From Nageia nagi (taxonomy: Eukaryota > Pinophyta): a DNA stretch of 64,000 nt. The stretch is from the NCBI GenBank assembly GCA_050084985.1, contig JBITNC010000001.1, positions 213,776,001-213,840,000 of the forward strand, in the 5' to 3' direction. Numbering within the stretch: position 1 is the stretch's first letter; every line of letters begins with the position of its first letter. The notes under the pieces were generated by a model. It was not told the origin of the DNA. It saw only the letters and a list, made by a program, of their open reading frames with translations, and made no database searches. This document shows positions 26,400-38,640 of the stretch, one piece after another. The translations under genes were made by a program, and so were the position numbers.

Positions 26400-27524
26400 T
26401 CTTAATTTTTTGTTTATAGCATTATTGATACAACAAGTTTTATTGAAAATTGAAGTGTAATCACATATAATATCATGATTGGAGACTATATAATATTATA
26501 CTAAATTACTAAGTTATTGACAATGTCAATAAATGATATGATTCATCCCCAATACTTTATGTTCATATGATCAACACAATTCAAGGAAATTTTAGGTATT
26601 TGATAAGGCCAATGTATATGAAACAAATAAATTAAAGTCATTTTTTATTCTAATTCCATCCATATTTCTTTGGCATCTATTACAATAGTTACTTTATACC
26701 CATTATGTTTTAATACCCAAGCTTCAAAGTTTTGATCATTGTAATAAGACATAGCTATTTTCTCTTGTATTTCCATAGGTAATGAAAACACTTGAGATAT
26801 AACTTTACATAGGTTTGTTTATAGCATTTTTACATATTTATCATCATGATATTGTTCAATGAAATGTGGATTAGATTTATCAATTTAAAATTATAGATGA
26901 GTTTGTAAGATTTTCAAAGGTAATTATCATGTTAAACCTTCATGTGGAGGTGATGAACAAAATCTTCACTTCATATGAGAAAAGTGATAATTAATTATTT
27001 GAATTAGCTTTTCAAATCATCTTAGAGTTGGGAAAAATGGTGAAATCATAGATTATGTTATGATGATTAAGGTCTCCTATAATTTGACTTACCTAATTAA
27101 GGTCTCCTATAATTTGACTTACCTAATTAAAAAGAAGATCTAAATTTTGTGGAGTGTGATATGCTATGTTCAAAACCCAATTATTGAAAGTACGATCAAG
27201 GATCAATTATGGTAAGGACATAGGTTAATGAGAATATATTAGATTTATATTTTCAACTTGATCATGATAATACCTAAAATCAACAAAATACATGGATTTG
27301 TTAATGTAAATATTGATATCATCTTGTTTGTTATCTATTCACCATCCATCATATGGATTAGGTTTATTTTTTAATACTATTAATTTTTGTATATCAATAG
27401 CTAAATGTAAGAAATTTTTCCTTTTAGAAGTAATATTTTATGTTACATGTGTGATAGCTCTATCTCCTATATATTGATATTTTACATACCAAGGTAGCAT
27501 TTGAATTCCTCTTCTATTGTCCAT
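26400..27524 (-). pseudogene. Element A ORF3: tandem-domain protein of unknown function
   Basis: Minus-strand frame directly after integrase (integrase stop at 27652), start ATG at 27524-27522. Domain 1 opens YQYIGDRAITHV, continues with DDINIYINKSMYFVDFRYYH and LIYS-stop-PMSLP. Domain 2 (about 26870-26500) has VFSLPMEIQEKIAMSYYND, VTIVIDAKEIWMELE and LFHIHWPYQIPKI. Both match the two domains of ORF3 in element B position by position (PxYxGD-type opening; FYLxWPxxxPKI-type core). Several stops and at least one frame change; a 30-bp perfect duplication lies within it at 27066-27130. No known family recognised. Presence in both elements in the same place and strand argues for a real, selected gene. 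Confidence 0.75.
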
Positions 27525-27651
27525 TACATGGATAGTATTTGAACATTTAAAAGCAATTTGCTAATACATTAATATATATATCAATTTCATCATCATTTTT
27601 TGAGCATACAAAACATGTATATACACTATTTACAAAGAGCAAATATTTTTT

Positions 27652-28940
27652 CTAACTATAGAATGTTTGAAGATGCATGATGTTTATAGGTTCATGCAAT
27701 TCATTTCCTTCCATATCAGCTAAATGATATGCTCCAAAACTATATTTTTTCTTGATTATGTAAGGTCCTAACCAATTTGAAGCAAATTTATCACATAATT
27801 GATGTTTCATATGAGATTTTTGTTGGTTTTCTTTTAAAATTAAATCCCCTATATTAAATTCATGTATCTTAACTTTCCCATCGAATCCTCATTTGATATG
27901 TTCTTGGTATACATACATATGTTCTTATGCATGACTCATTTTTCATCTAAAAGTAATAATTGATCTAATCTTGCTTGTCTTGTTGCTTCATCAGTTATAT
28001 AGTCTTGTAAAGTAATTCATAAAGGAGGAATTTCTATCTCTAATGGTAATACCACTTTTGAACCATAAATAAGTTAAAATAGGGTTGCCCTAATTGGTTT
28101 GCTAATGCTTTACGATATGACCATAAAGCATGTGGGATTCAATGATGCCAATCTTTATGAGAATCATTAATAGTTTTAACTAAAATACTTCAAATGATTT
28201 TATTTATAGCCTTAACTTGACCATTACCTTAAGGATAATATGGTGTTGAAAAGCTAATTCGTATGTGATATGCTTTACATATTGCTAATACTTATTTATT
28301 TTTAAAAATTTTCCATTATTAATAACTATTTGAGTAGGAATGCCAAATCAATAGATAAGATAATGTAATATGAATTTGAATATTTTAGAAACTTTTATTG
28401 AAATCATGGGTATAACTTCAACCCATTTCATAAAATATTTGGTAGCTATTATAATAAATTTATGACCTCTGATGATGTAGGGAATATTTATCGTATGAGA
28501 TCTAAGGCCCATCATGAAAATGGCCATAAAGATTGCATTGGTTGTAGTGCTTGCAAAGGTTGAACAAAAAGATGAGCATGCCATTGACACTTAATGCATT
28601 TTTTAACATAATTGATACAATCACATTCCATTATAGACCAATAATATGCCATGCATTTTAAAAATTTTGTAATAGCAAGTCTGTTAAAATGTCCTCTACA
28701 TATTCTATCATGTGTAGATAAAATTACAATTTGTGAATTAGCCCATTCTAAATAATATAGTAATATACCATCAAATCCTCTTTGATATAGTATAACACCT
28801 AACATGCAATAATGAGATGCTTGTAATTTAAAAACTTTTATAGTTGATTTTGTCAAATCTTTACGTGAAACTCCATCTCTTAAAAATTTAACTAATTGGT
28901 CATACCATAGATTTTTTCCTTCTATTATGATATCCAAAAC
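27652..28940 (-). pseudogene. pol: Element A integrase, catalytic Glu lost
   Basis: Minus-strand translation. Zinc-binding part in 28937-28512: HDRICRGHFNRLAIT then YVKKCIKCQ (HHCC). Core: FIIIATKYFMKWVEVIP, then the second Asp context VINNGKF reads Asn-Asn (element B: MDNGKNF), and the Glu context reads GQVKAINK (codon complement at 28211-28213) where element B has GQAEATNK. Thus the third catalytic residue is Lys and the second appears changed too. The C-terminal part ends NIMHLQTFYS and stop at 27654-27652. Decayed by stops; cannot be active. Confidence 0.9.
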
Positions 28941-29019
28941 ATCATATGTTTTATCATATATTTCTAAAGTAGACTCTGTTATTTGTGCTATTTCAATATG
29001 AATGTTTTAGTGGTGTGGA

Positions 29020-29850
29020 TTTTAAGATATTAATGATCTAATTGATGCCATAGCATTAGCAAATCTATTATTTGATCTGGAAGTTGCTTGAATTTCATAT
29101 TTTATCAATAAAGATAATAAATTTTCAACTATTTGTTTATATTTTTGAAGTAAAGGTTCTTTATATTGAAAGATTCCTTTAATTTTATTTAAAATTAATA
29201 ATGAATCTCAAATAAATTTTACTTTTTGTAGTTTTAATTTTAGAGTGATCTTAATAGCTAATATTAAGGCCTCGTATTCAACATTATTATTTGTATAAGG
29301 AAAATCTAATTTGAATGAATATAGAATTGGTATTCCTTGAGGAGTGAAAAATTTAACACCTACTCCACCTCCCTTTTCACACTTATATCCATCAAAATGT
29401 ATTGTCATATCCCATTCTTCTTTCAATTATATTGGTAATTCAATATTGTCTAATTCAAATATGTGTTCATTGGGCAATTCTATGATAAGGGGATTATCAT
29501 CTTGTAAAGATGCTTTTGCTAAATAATTAGTTATAACTTGACCTTTGATGAATATTTGATTGATTAATTGTAAATAAAATTTAGTTAAATACATAATCCA
29601 TTTTGATGTTCTTATATTTTGGTAAGTTCTATTCATCATATATTTAAGAGGATCAACTTTTGCAATAACATAAGTAGTATAGTTTAACTTATAATGCCTA
29701 AGTTTTTTCATTGCAAAAATGATGGCTAAACATAGTTTTTCCATATATAAATACTTAATTTAATAATACATCAGCATTAAACAAAGGTAATATATGGCTT
29801 GCTCTTTGTTGTGTTCATTCTTTTAAGCAATCATAATACCTAATGTATTT
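29020..29850 (-). pseudogene. pol: Element A RNase H plus archaeal-type RNase H
   Basis: Two RNase H regions on the minus strand. The first (29744-29427 and upstream) has MEKLCLAIIFAMKKLRHYKL and DPLKYMMN, the usual Ty3 RNase H end. The second (29426-29208, continuing to about 29020) has MTIHFDGYKCEKGGGVGVKF, NNNVEYEALILAIK and then SLLILNKIKG, matching the extra archaeal-type RNase H of Tat elements with Asp and Glu retained. The join between them has stops. Confidence 0.87.
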
Positions 29851-30143
29851 TTTATCGCTAATGAATAGAGCAAAAATGGTTCATTAGCTCATGGAGGACT
29901 TAATACTAGTGGTGTTAATAGATATTGTTTAATTTCATATAGGGATTCTTATTATTCTTTACCCCAATAGAAAATGGTTCCTTGTTTTAACAATTTAGTA
30001 AAATATTTACATTTATCTAATAATTGTGAAATAAAACATTTGATTGCTTGTAATTTTTCTTGCAAACTTTGTAATTGTTTAATACTAGAAGGAGAAGGCA
30101 TGTATGTTATTGCTTTAATTTTATTAGGATCTATTTTTATTCC

Positions 30144-31103
30144 TTAATATACAATGAATCCTAATAGTTTTTTTGAAGTTACTCTAAAAACACATTTCTT
30201 TGGGTTAAGACAAACATTAAATTCTAACAATCTATCACATATTCTTATCAATATCTCATGATGTTGTTTTCTTATTTTAGACTTAGCCAATAAGTCATTA
30301 ACATAATCTTCTATAATATCATGCATATAATCATGAAATATGTATGTCATTGCTCTTTGATATGTTTCTTCGACATTTTTAATACCAAAGGGCATTACTT
30401 TATAACAAAAGGTTTCCCATGGTGTTATAAATGTAGTTTTATGTTGGTCTTTAGGAGCAACTTTTATTTGATTATAACCAAAAAATCCATCCATAAGTGA
30501 AAGCATTTCATGTCCTACCATGGCACACACTAAGTTATCTATATTAGAGAATGAGAAATCATCTTAAGAACATGCTTTATTTAAATCCCTAAAATTGGTA
30601 TGGATATGAATTTTTCCATTTAGTTCCTTTACAAAAACTAGATTTGAAATCTATTCTAAATAATCAATTGGTTGTATAAATTTGGCATCTAATATTTTTT
30701 GTTATTATTATTTTACCATCAAGTCTATTATAGGATTCATTTTTTGTAACTTTTGCTTAATAGGTTTAGCATCATCTTTAAGACTTAGATTATGAACAAC
30801 CAAATTGATAGCTATACCAGGTATATCTTCATATGTCCATGCAAATATGGTCTATTTTTCTTTCAAAATAGATATAAATAACTTTTTCTCTTCCTCTACT
30901 AAATATTTTTCTAATTTAATAATTTTAGGCTTAGTATAATCTTCACTAATATTAAAATCCATAGTTTCTTCAATTACTATATGTGATCCTTCTTCTAATT
31001 GATTAGGTATATGGATCCAAGTTTTATCACTTAAATCATATTCTTCTACTTCTCCAATATTACTTGTAATCAAAATTGAATTTACTTTTACTTTGGATTG
31101 CAA
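30144..31103 (-). pseudogene. pol: Element A reverse transcriptase with YVND active site
   Basis: Minus-strand RT. Upstream text at 31103-30852 (WIHIPNQLEEGSHI, PKIIKLEKYLVEEEK) matches the region before RT in element B. The core at 30530-30144 has LSLMDGFFGYNQIKVAP, ITPWETFCYKVMPFG and the catalytic box EDYVNDLL, with Asn for the first Asp of YVDD (codon complement at 30298-30300). NPKKCVF and KLLGFIVY follow. A G-to-A change at the catalytic residue makes the RT dead. Confidence 0.92.
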
Positions 31104-31109
31104 AGATAT

Positions 31110-32450
31110 AGGTTATATATTTTTGATATTGATTTGTTCAATTTGAACCATACTAATTGATATGTCATTATTAAATAAATAATTAGGTATCAAATTATCA
31201 AATGTACTATCATCATTTGATTTTAATGGATGATAGAGGTAAAGAGAATCTTCAAATATGAGATTTTCAAGTTGTAATTCTATCATGTTTTTATTTGAAT
31301 TATATTTCATTTTACACTTATATCCTAACCCCATATTATCTATAGACATTTGATAATATATGTCTATTACATGTCATGGGCCTTATTCATATCATCCTAA
31401 TACATGCCCTTTCCAATGACATTTATCAAAATATCATTGGACAAAAGATTACACATAGGGTGAAAAATAGTCTAGGGAATTACAAAGTAGTTCTTTACTA
31501 ATTTTTGGAATAGGTTGTTCATCAGGTCTATCAATTCCTACATATACAAATAATGTTTGATTAGGTTTTTCTCCTAGTGAAACAAGTTGTCCTACAATAC
31601 TTGATTATTGATAAGGTCATCTAATATATTGAGCAGTAGGAATATTAAATATTACATCATCAATATTATATTTTCCAATACCTATTTTAGATAACTTAGT
31701 TTTTGTATGAGGAATTTTATTTAATCTATCCTACAATAATTTCTCTTGAGATGAAGCTACCATCTCACTAGTTTTAGATGAAGAAGCATCATACAACATG
31801 TTTAATGTTTGTGTTTGATTTTGTTAGGATTCTTTTTCTTATGAATTTAAACTATTTGATTCAAAAAATAAATTACTTATTTCTAAACTATCCATTACTT
31901 GCTTTTGTTTTTCTTGTTTAACATATTTTTTTTATCATTATCTTTTGAAGATTTTGATAAAGATATCATAAAGCAATGAGTGGAAGATAGACTGATCTTA
32001 TTAAGAATTATGTACTATTCCATTATGTATGTATTTTAAATAATTATGATATGTTAAAGGTATACATTTAATATATTTAATCCAAGGTCTTCCTAAAAGG
32101 ATATTGTATTATGTAATATCCGCTTTGATGACCTATATAATAGTTTGAACTATTTTTGATCCAACTATAATAGGTATAGATATTGATCCAATTGTTGGAC
32201 ATAAGGCATCATTAAAGGATTTTAATTATAAAGTTGGTGTTTTAATATGTGAAAATGTAATATTTAAATTTTTGAAAGCAATTATCTATATAATATTTAT
32301 TGTATATCCTTCATCAATTAAGACTCATTTAAACATCTTTCCATTAATATTTGCTACAATGTGTAATGGTGGATTAATTCCAAATGAAGTTTTTCAATGT
32401 TTTATTTCATGATCATAAAATGTAATCATTGGTTTTTGAATTTATTTTAT
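31110..32450 (-). pseudogene. pol: Element A protease and PR-RT linker
   Basis: Protease motif LIDEGYTINII on the minus strand near 32330-32290, identical in plan to LIDEGSAINII of element B; YNILLG/RPW-type text follows near 32110-32060. The acidic linker to RT covers 31900-31110, with MSIDNMGLGYKCK near 31349 corresponding to the end of the G-patch region in B. Heavily interrupted. Confidence 0.7.
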
Positions 32451-32849
32451 GTTACCTACAAGAGTATCAAAACTTTCAAGATCATTAATAACTAAATCAT
32501 TTTTTTGTAAAATATGATTCATTTCATCTCAATGATCTTTTCATTAGTATAACAAATAAAATAAGAATAATTTAACTTGTGATATTTTTAATTATTGTTG
32601 TAATGCTCCTTTTATTGATACTTTTGGATGTTGAGGTCTTGGTATTTGTGGTAATACATTTTTTTTATTCATTATTGTATTTTGTTTATTTTGACTTTTT
32701 TGTGCTCTTGTGAGGACACTAATCATAGAAACATACTCTATGTAATTTGGATCATATTTATATGTTACTTGATTTGTATTCTATGAAATATTTTTTGTAT
32801 GATGTAGAAGGGGATTTTGATAAATACCTAATTCTTTATTAGGGTTTGT

Positions 32850-35846
32850 AAAAGAGGTATCTACCTATAATTTTCCCTCATTAATTAAATCTTGGATCAT
32901 ATTTCAGTGAATGACATTGATTTGTATCATGACCCTTCTGTTAATGATAATTAAAAAATTTATTTTATATATACCATTTTGTATTTTTATTTTGTATTTC
33001 ATCTGATCTAATTTTAGGTAACATTATTAAATTATTATCTAACATTTTCTTTAAAATATCTTGAAGAGGTTCAAATAAAGGTGTAAAATTCCTAACAGGT
33101 TTTGTATCTTTTTAAATTTTTGATTTCATTTTGGTTCTTCATCTTTTTTTAATGTTGGCTTAAATTATTCTTCTTTTAGGATAGATACTTTATTAGCTAG
33201 CATCACCTTATGTTTTTTGTCTTAGTTTTTATATATTCTTCTCATTTTTTACCTTTTATTTTGCTATCTTGAATTTTAACTTGTTTGATTACTACTACCT
33301 TAGAGATAGCATCTTTAAATATTTTATGTTGTTGCATAAGTAACATGCTAGCTATAGGTCTTAAGCAACTTTGACTAAATAATTTTACTAATTCTTCTTA
33401 AGGTAATGAATAAGGCATGCTTGTAAAAATTACTCACCATCAAGAAATGAAATCATTTATTAATTCATCAAAAAATTGTTGTAATATTTTTAGATTAGTA
33501 ATAGAAGTTATATATTTAATATTAATCCTAAAATATTATATAAAAAAGCTTTTAAATTGAGAATAAGTTTTAATACTATATTTTAGCAAATTATTATACC
33601 AATCCATGGCTTGACCAATAAGTGTCATGGGAAATATTCATAGTATTAAAGCATTATCATTGGCAAATAAATAATTAGAATACTTAAATTTTCTTAAATG
33701 TTCTTTAGGATCTTCTTTTCCTTTAAAAGGTTTAATTTTAAGGATTTCAAACTTATAAGGTATATCCTTTTTTGTAACACATGGATATATTGGTTCACTA
33801 TAAATTATCTCATATAAAAGGTTATCCTTTTTATGTTTAATCAATACTTATTCTATCTCTTTTAACTATGTTGTTACCTCATTATATTCTTTATCCATTT
33901 TAGATTGAATTTTGGCTAAAATAATTTTAGGATCATTTTCTACTTGATATCCTTGGAATGCTTCTAATAGTAATCTAGAATAACCTTGACTATAAGGAAC
34001 AACTTATTATTATGGTTGTTGATAAGTTAACATTTGTGTTTGAGGAATTTGTTGTGAAGTTCCCATTACTTGTAATGGTTGTGGTACTTGATAAGTTTGT
34101 TGTACATACTATGGTTATTATTGTTGGATCATAGGTTGATAATCTATATTTTGACCTTGAAGCAACATTTGTATAATAAGTTGATAATTTGGTAATTTAC
34201 CTTACACTTGGGGATAAGATATAGCTTTTTGATTTGGTCATTGAGTATATGATTATTGTTGAAATTACAAAAACACTTGTTGATTTTGAGATGGTTGAAT
34301 AACTTATGAATTTAGTTATTGAATAGGTAAATACCTATTTTGAAATATAGGTTATTGTAACTAAAATTATGGTTGTTGATATGAATTTTGATATTAATGT
34401 GGTATTGTTTGAATCTACTTTTGTTGAGGCATTTGTTGTAAAGGAATTATTTGAGGAATAAATTATCCTTTTTGTACATAAGACATAAAATTTTATGGTT
34501 GATTTTGTTTACCACTTTAATCCAATCCTTGTGTTGATTTATAATATGGATTTACTTGTATGTTTTGTGCTTATTATGTTAAGGTTTGTGCTTTTGGAGT
34601 TTGTAGTATAGGTATTGTACTTTGAATTGGCTAACTTGCATGAACAATAGTAGCTTGTTTTTGATTCATTGGTTATTTTCCTTTTTGTTTCACCCATACC
34701 ACATGACCTTATGTTTGCACTTATGGTCTTATAGGAGTTTGACTTTATTGAGACATATCTAATATATATTCATATCTAAGTGTTTTAGGATTTTTATTTT
34801 CTTGTGGCATACCTAAATTATATTGTATTTGTTATGGCATTTGGAATTTTTGGATCATCCCTAATGTATTTTGAATTTGAGATGGAAATTATTATTGAAT
34901 ATCAAAAACTTGTAATACAAATTGAGGATCTTCTTTCTATTAAAAAGGTACTAGATATTGTTGAGTAAACTTAGTTAACTCTTATTCCTTTTTTAATTCT
35001 AAAGCTTGATCATATTATTGTAAATTTTGTTGAAACTCTTCTTGTGTAAGTTTTGGTAATGCTTTTTCCTTTGTATGCATATATAGAGGAATTGGTTGTA
35101 ACATTTATCATTTACTACTAGATTCTGGTAACTCTAATAATTTTTTAAATGGCATAATTTGCAAATCTAAGTGCATTATTGATGTAACAAGATTATTATA
35201 AGGGTTTTGTTTAGGTTGCAAAAGCTGATAAGGATTATAAAATGAAGTAAATCCTTCTAAATTTTATGATACAAGACTATTTGTATGTATATATACCTTA
35301 TCATACATGTCTTGCATCTCTCTTGAAATCATTTATAGTGTATAATCTAATCATATAACATAGGAAAGAACAAATGAACCATATAATAAATAATTTCTTA
35401 AATTTTACATACTTTGGTTTAAACACTCTCTTTTGCAATACAAGGTCAACTGTATGTGTACTCAATGGGAGTTTTAATTTGTTTAGAATTCATACAAATG
35501 ATTCTAAAGGTAATTCATCTAAACCATAATGAGTACCACATAGAGAAAAACTATGAACATGAAGAGAAGCTTGAGGTGTACATAATTGAGTTGATTTTCT
35601 TCTATCTTCTATCAACATAAGATCATGCTATGTATATGTTTCTTGTGTTGTATTAAGTCTTCCAATATTTTCTTTTTCAAAATATTCTTGAATTTGATTA
35701 ATTTCAAAATCTTTTGGATATACTTATTAAAGCAATGATGCAATATTTGATGCATGATGTGGAAATTGTTGTAGCAAATATAAACTAGTTCTATTTATTT
35801 CTTTTAAATTAAAGGAACTTGGAACTTTTCTACCTTGTTGAGCCAT
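32850..35846 (-). pseudogene. gag: Element A Gag with Gln-rich N-terminal extension
   Basis: Start ATG at 35846-35844 (MAQQGRKVPSSFNLKEINRT). After about 150 residues comes a long Gln/Pro/Tyr-rich, low-complexity stretch (about 35300-33950; pieces such as QQMPQQ, QTYQVPQPLQV, IPQTQMLTYQQP) in which very many Gln codons have become TAG or TAA. The capsid part follows: IIYSEPIYPCVTKKDIPYKF, KPFKGKEDPKEHLRKF (33844-33638), then WYNNL, LVKLFSQSCLRPIAS. It aligns with Gag of element B only from the capsid onward; the N-terminal extension is unrelated. The Gln-rich part may have been a disordered, self-associating segment (inference). Confidence 0.78.
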
Positions 35847-37346
35847 TTATGAATGAGTTTGAACCATATTTCAAAGAACATACAATGCAACTAAGATATA
35901 TTTTTTTAACTTTTATGATTTTTATGTGTACAAAAAAACAATTGTGCACAAACATCCTACATGCATGCATATACTTATTGATATGTTTATCTTATCTTAA
36001 ACTAGTAATTGTAACAAAAAATCTTTTTTTTTTATATTCTTTTTAATGTAATTTAGTTTTTCCTAAATTAGTTGTTCTAGTCAGGTATTTTTAATAAGGT
36101 AAGTTGGTATTACTAAAGGATGTCTAAAGTGCAATCATAGCTTGGTACTTACAAAATATACTTATACTTAGCAAATAAAAATAAAATAAAATATAAAAGT
36201 CTCATGAAATGTAACTTAACAAATCAAATATACTTATGCAAACTATCCCTCCCAAGCATTCATATATATTTTCATCTTTATTTTAATATGATACAAATAA
36301 AATTTTATTTAAATGAATCTTGATCTAAAAACCTACATTTTTCTTTTTTTAATTATTATGTTAAGTGAGATTCATTAACCAAATTTAAATGAGATTCATT
36401 AACTCCTTCTAGTTATGGAAGTATTATGTGTGGTAAATTACCTCTTCTTACTAGTCACATTAGAAGCCATTATGTGTAGATAAATTAATTAAAATAAGAT
36501 TCAATTACCCTTCTAAGAGTCACATATGCCTTTGACCTCCATTAGATTGGTAAGGGCAGACATCTTTAAGAATGTTAATGTGAGGTTCATTCCAAAATAA
36601 AGTAAATTCATTTTCTCTTTTGTTCTTTTCTCAACTTACTCAGAATCACTAATAGTGTAAGAGCAAAGGCCTACTTAGAAAATAGAAGTTTTAAATGTGA
36701 AAATGATCTCAAATAATTTATGTATTATTAAATGATTTAACTACCCAAAATGTCGATTCATTTACCCCTTCCAATTGTGGAAGTAACTTAATTCAATTCT
36801 TTCCAAATTATGTAAAAATATAAAAAATGTTCATTTTTTTTTTATTATCAAATCCATTATAGTCACCTAAGATTTTCCTTTAGCATAAAGTGAGGGCATA
36901 TATGGATAAAACAACAAAAAAAATTTATATGACTATAATGATTTCTAAAAAAAAGAAAGCCCAAAAAACACTTAAATATCAAATCACTTTTCATATGTAA
37001 TATAACTTTAACATTTCATCTACCTTTTCTTGTATGCACTCTGAGAAAAGAAATCATAGTCAAATTGTATATTGTTTGTCTCTTTTTATTTAGTGCCTAA
37101 ATACCAAAATATGAAAGGGTATTATGGCACTTGTACTCCAATCATTAATATTCTAAACCAATTATTGGCATTCAATATCAATCATTGATGTTTAGTTATA
37201 ATCGCTAGCATTTCCTATAAAGATCCTGCAAAAACATAGATTACAAAAATTTGAAGTTAGAAGATTAGATAAATTATATTGATAACATATTATAGAGAAA
37301 TTAGAATCAAATACAATAAATCAAACTCTCTATCTTTGAAGGTTCA
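35847..37346 (-). other. Element A leader (5' untranslated region)
   Basis: About 1.5 kb between the primer-binding site and Gag with no gene. It contains the complement of the leader motif of element B: 'agtcacatatgcctttgacc' near 36520 versus ACCACTCCATTGGAGGTCGA with GGATATGTGACT in B. Confidence 0.7.
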
Positions 37347-37363
37347 CCCTCCTTATAGCACCA
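37347..37363 (-). other. Element A primer-binding site
   Basis: Minus strand TGGTGCTATAAGGAGGG four bases after the 5' LTR. It differs from TGGCGCTAGAAGGAGGG of element B at two places, one a C-to-T change. The priming tRNA was not identified. Confidence 0.8.
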
Positions 37364-37367
37364 AAAA

Positions 37368-38244
37368 TGTTAGTCAAAAAATCAACCCTATTAGCAAATA
37401 AGATAAATATAGTTAATACAAATTGAAATTTTATTAATTTTCTAGAAGAACTTGGTATTATAGATTTCAAATCACTAAATTAAATTACCTTATAAAAGGG
37501 GTTTTTTCAAATGCATGTATAAAATAGGCTATTCAAGTATATGGATGGAAGATCATTGATGACCCTTATTGGAATGCTAGCAACTAAGGTGGAATGTCAG
37601 CTCTTGATATCAAGTCACTAGTGTTTTTATAAATTTGAATTTTTTAATTAATTTGAATCACTCTTTCAAATTATAGTTTTTTTTCATCTATATCTATGAT
37701 GCCTTTGAATTTTGCTACATCTTAACACTTATGGACCTTACACATATGCTCAAATGACACATTAAATATACTAGTACTTTTTTGAAATCTTAACATAAGA
37801 AAGAAAATCATATAACAATAATCAAATTGAAATAAATATCATATTTCTATCTTCATTTTAGTAGCATAAGTCTACTTCAATTTTCTAGGTTTTTATTATC
37901 TATTTTCCTCATGTATTTAAAGATTTTTTTAATGGGCATTTATGGAATTCTAGAAAGTTGAAAAGGGGGAGTCAAAGTTTATCACCAACTTGAAATAACC
38001 AAAGGGATTTCACATTTGGTGATAATATAGGTAATGAATAACTCTCTCTATCCATACTTTTATGGAGAGGATAAAACTTATAGTTCGTCTTCTATTTTTT
38101 AAGTTTTGATTTTTTCTTTGTAGACTTATCGAAGATCATAAGTGGATGCTGATGACCTAAACTAATTACCAATGATTATGGCCTAATTATTAGCATTTTA
38201 AGTCTTTTTATTTTTTTTAAATAGGTCATTTTTTAATGTCTACA
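37368..38244 (-). repeat. Element A 5' LTR (877 bp)
   Basis: Minus strand starts TGTAGACA and ends CTAACA. Aligns to 20372-21248 throughout. The TATA-like box of the other copy is degraded here (ATCTTTAAATAC on the minus strand near 37911-37922). Confidence 0.93.
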
Positions 38245-38640
38245 CATTTTTTGTACTTCATGACTTAGACAAACTATAAAGCAATCAAGGCAAGGGATGT
38301 GGAATAGACTATCATGATGGAGAGTAGAAAAATAGGGAAGACATCAAGGGGAGTACAAGATGGATAGGAGTTCATATGATCTATGATCAATGTTGAGTAT
38401 ATTCTTAAACTTTAGCTATATTGGGCATCCATAATCCTCTCCATAAACTCATAAGTAACATGAACATTGAGAAACTATGGTACATTACTAGTAGACCTTA
38501 GATCATAATATGCTATTTAATAGGATTTCTCCATAAACTTCCCACCACTGTGCATAGGAAAGACTTAGAGGAGACACTTTTCATGTAGTTATAGAATTAT
38601 ATGTACTTCAAAACTTAACCAAATTATAGAGGAAACTAGG
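38245..38640. repeat. ~350-bp satellite, block 5 (right of element A)
   Basis: Begins with the target duplication CATTT, then 'gtacttcatgacttagac' which continues the unit broken at 20371. The satellite marker 'gggcatccataatcctctcc' follows near 38420. Confidence 0.9.

Larger units (their letters stand above)
20372..38244 (-). mobile_element. Element A: Ty3/gypsy Tat-type LTR retrotransposon, minus strand
   Basis: A 17,873-bp element with 877-bp LTRs at both ends, inserted in the 350-bp satellite. Order on the minus strand: 5' LTR (37368-38244), primer-binding site, leader, Gag with Gln-rich N-terminus, protease, RT, RNase H, a second archaeal-type RNase H, integrase, ORF3, then an antisense plant-mobile-domain gene, polypurine tract and 3' LTR. 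The additional archaeal-type RNase H before integrase is characteristic of the Tat lineage. LTR copies differ at roughly one site in seven by eye and catalytic residues are lost, so the element is old and inactive. 24420-25180 and 26000-26400 have no recognisable gene. Confidence 0.93.
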
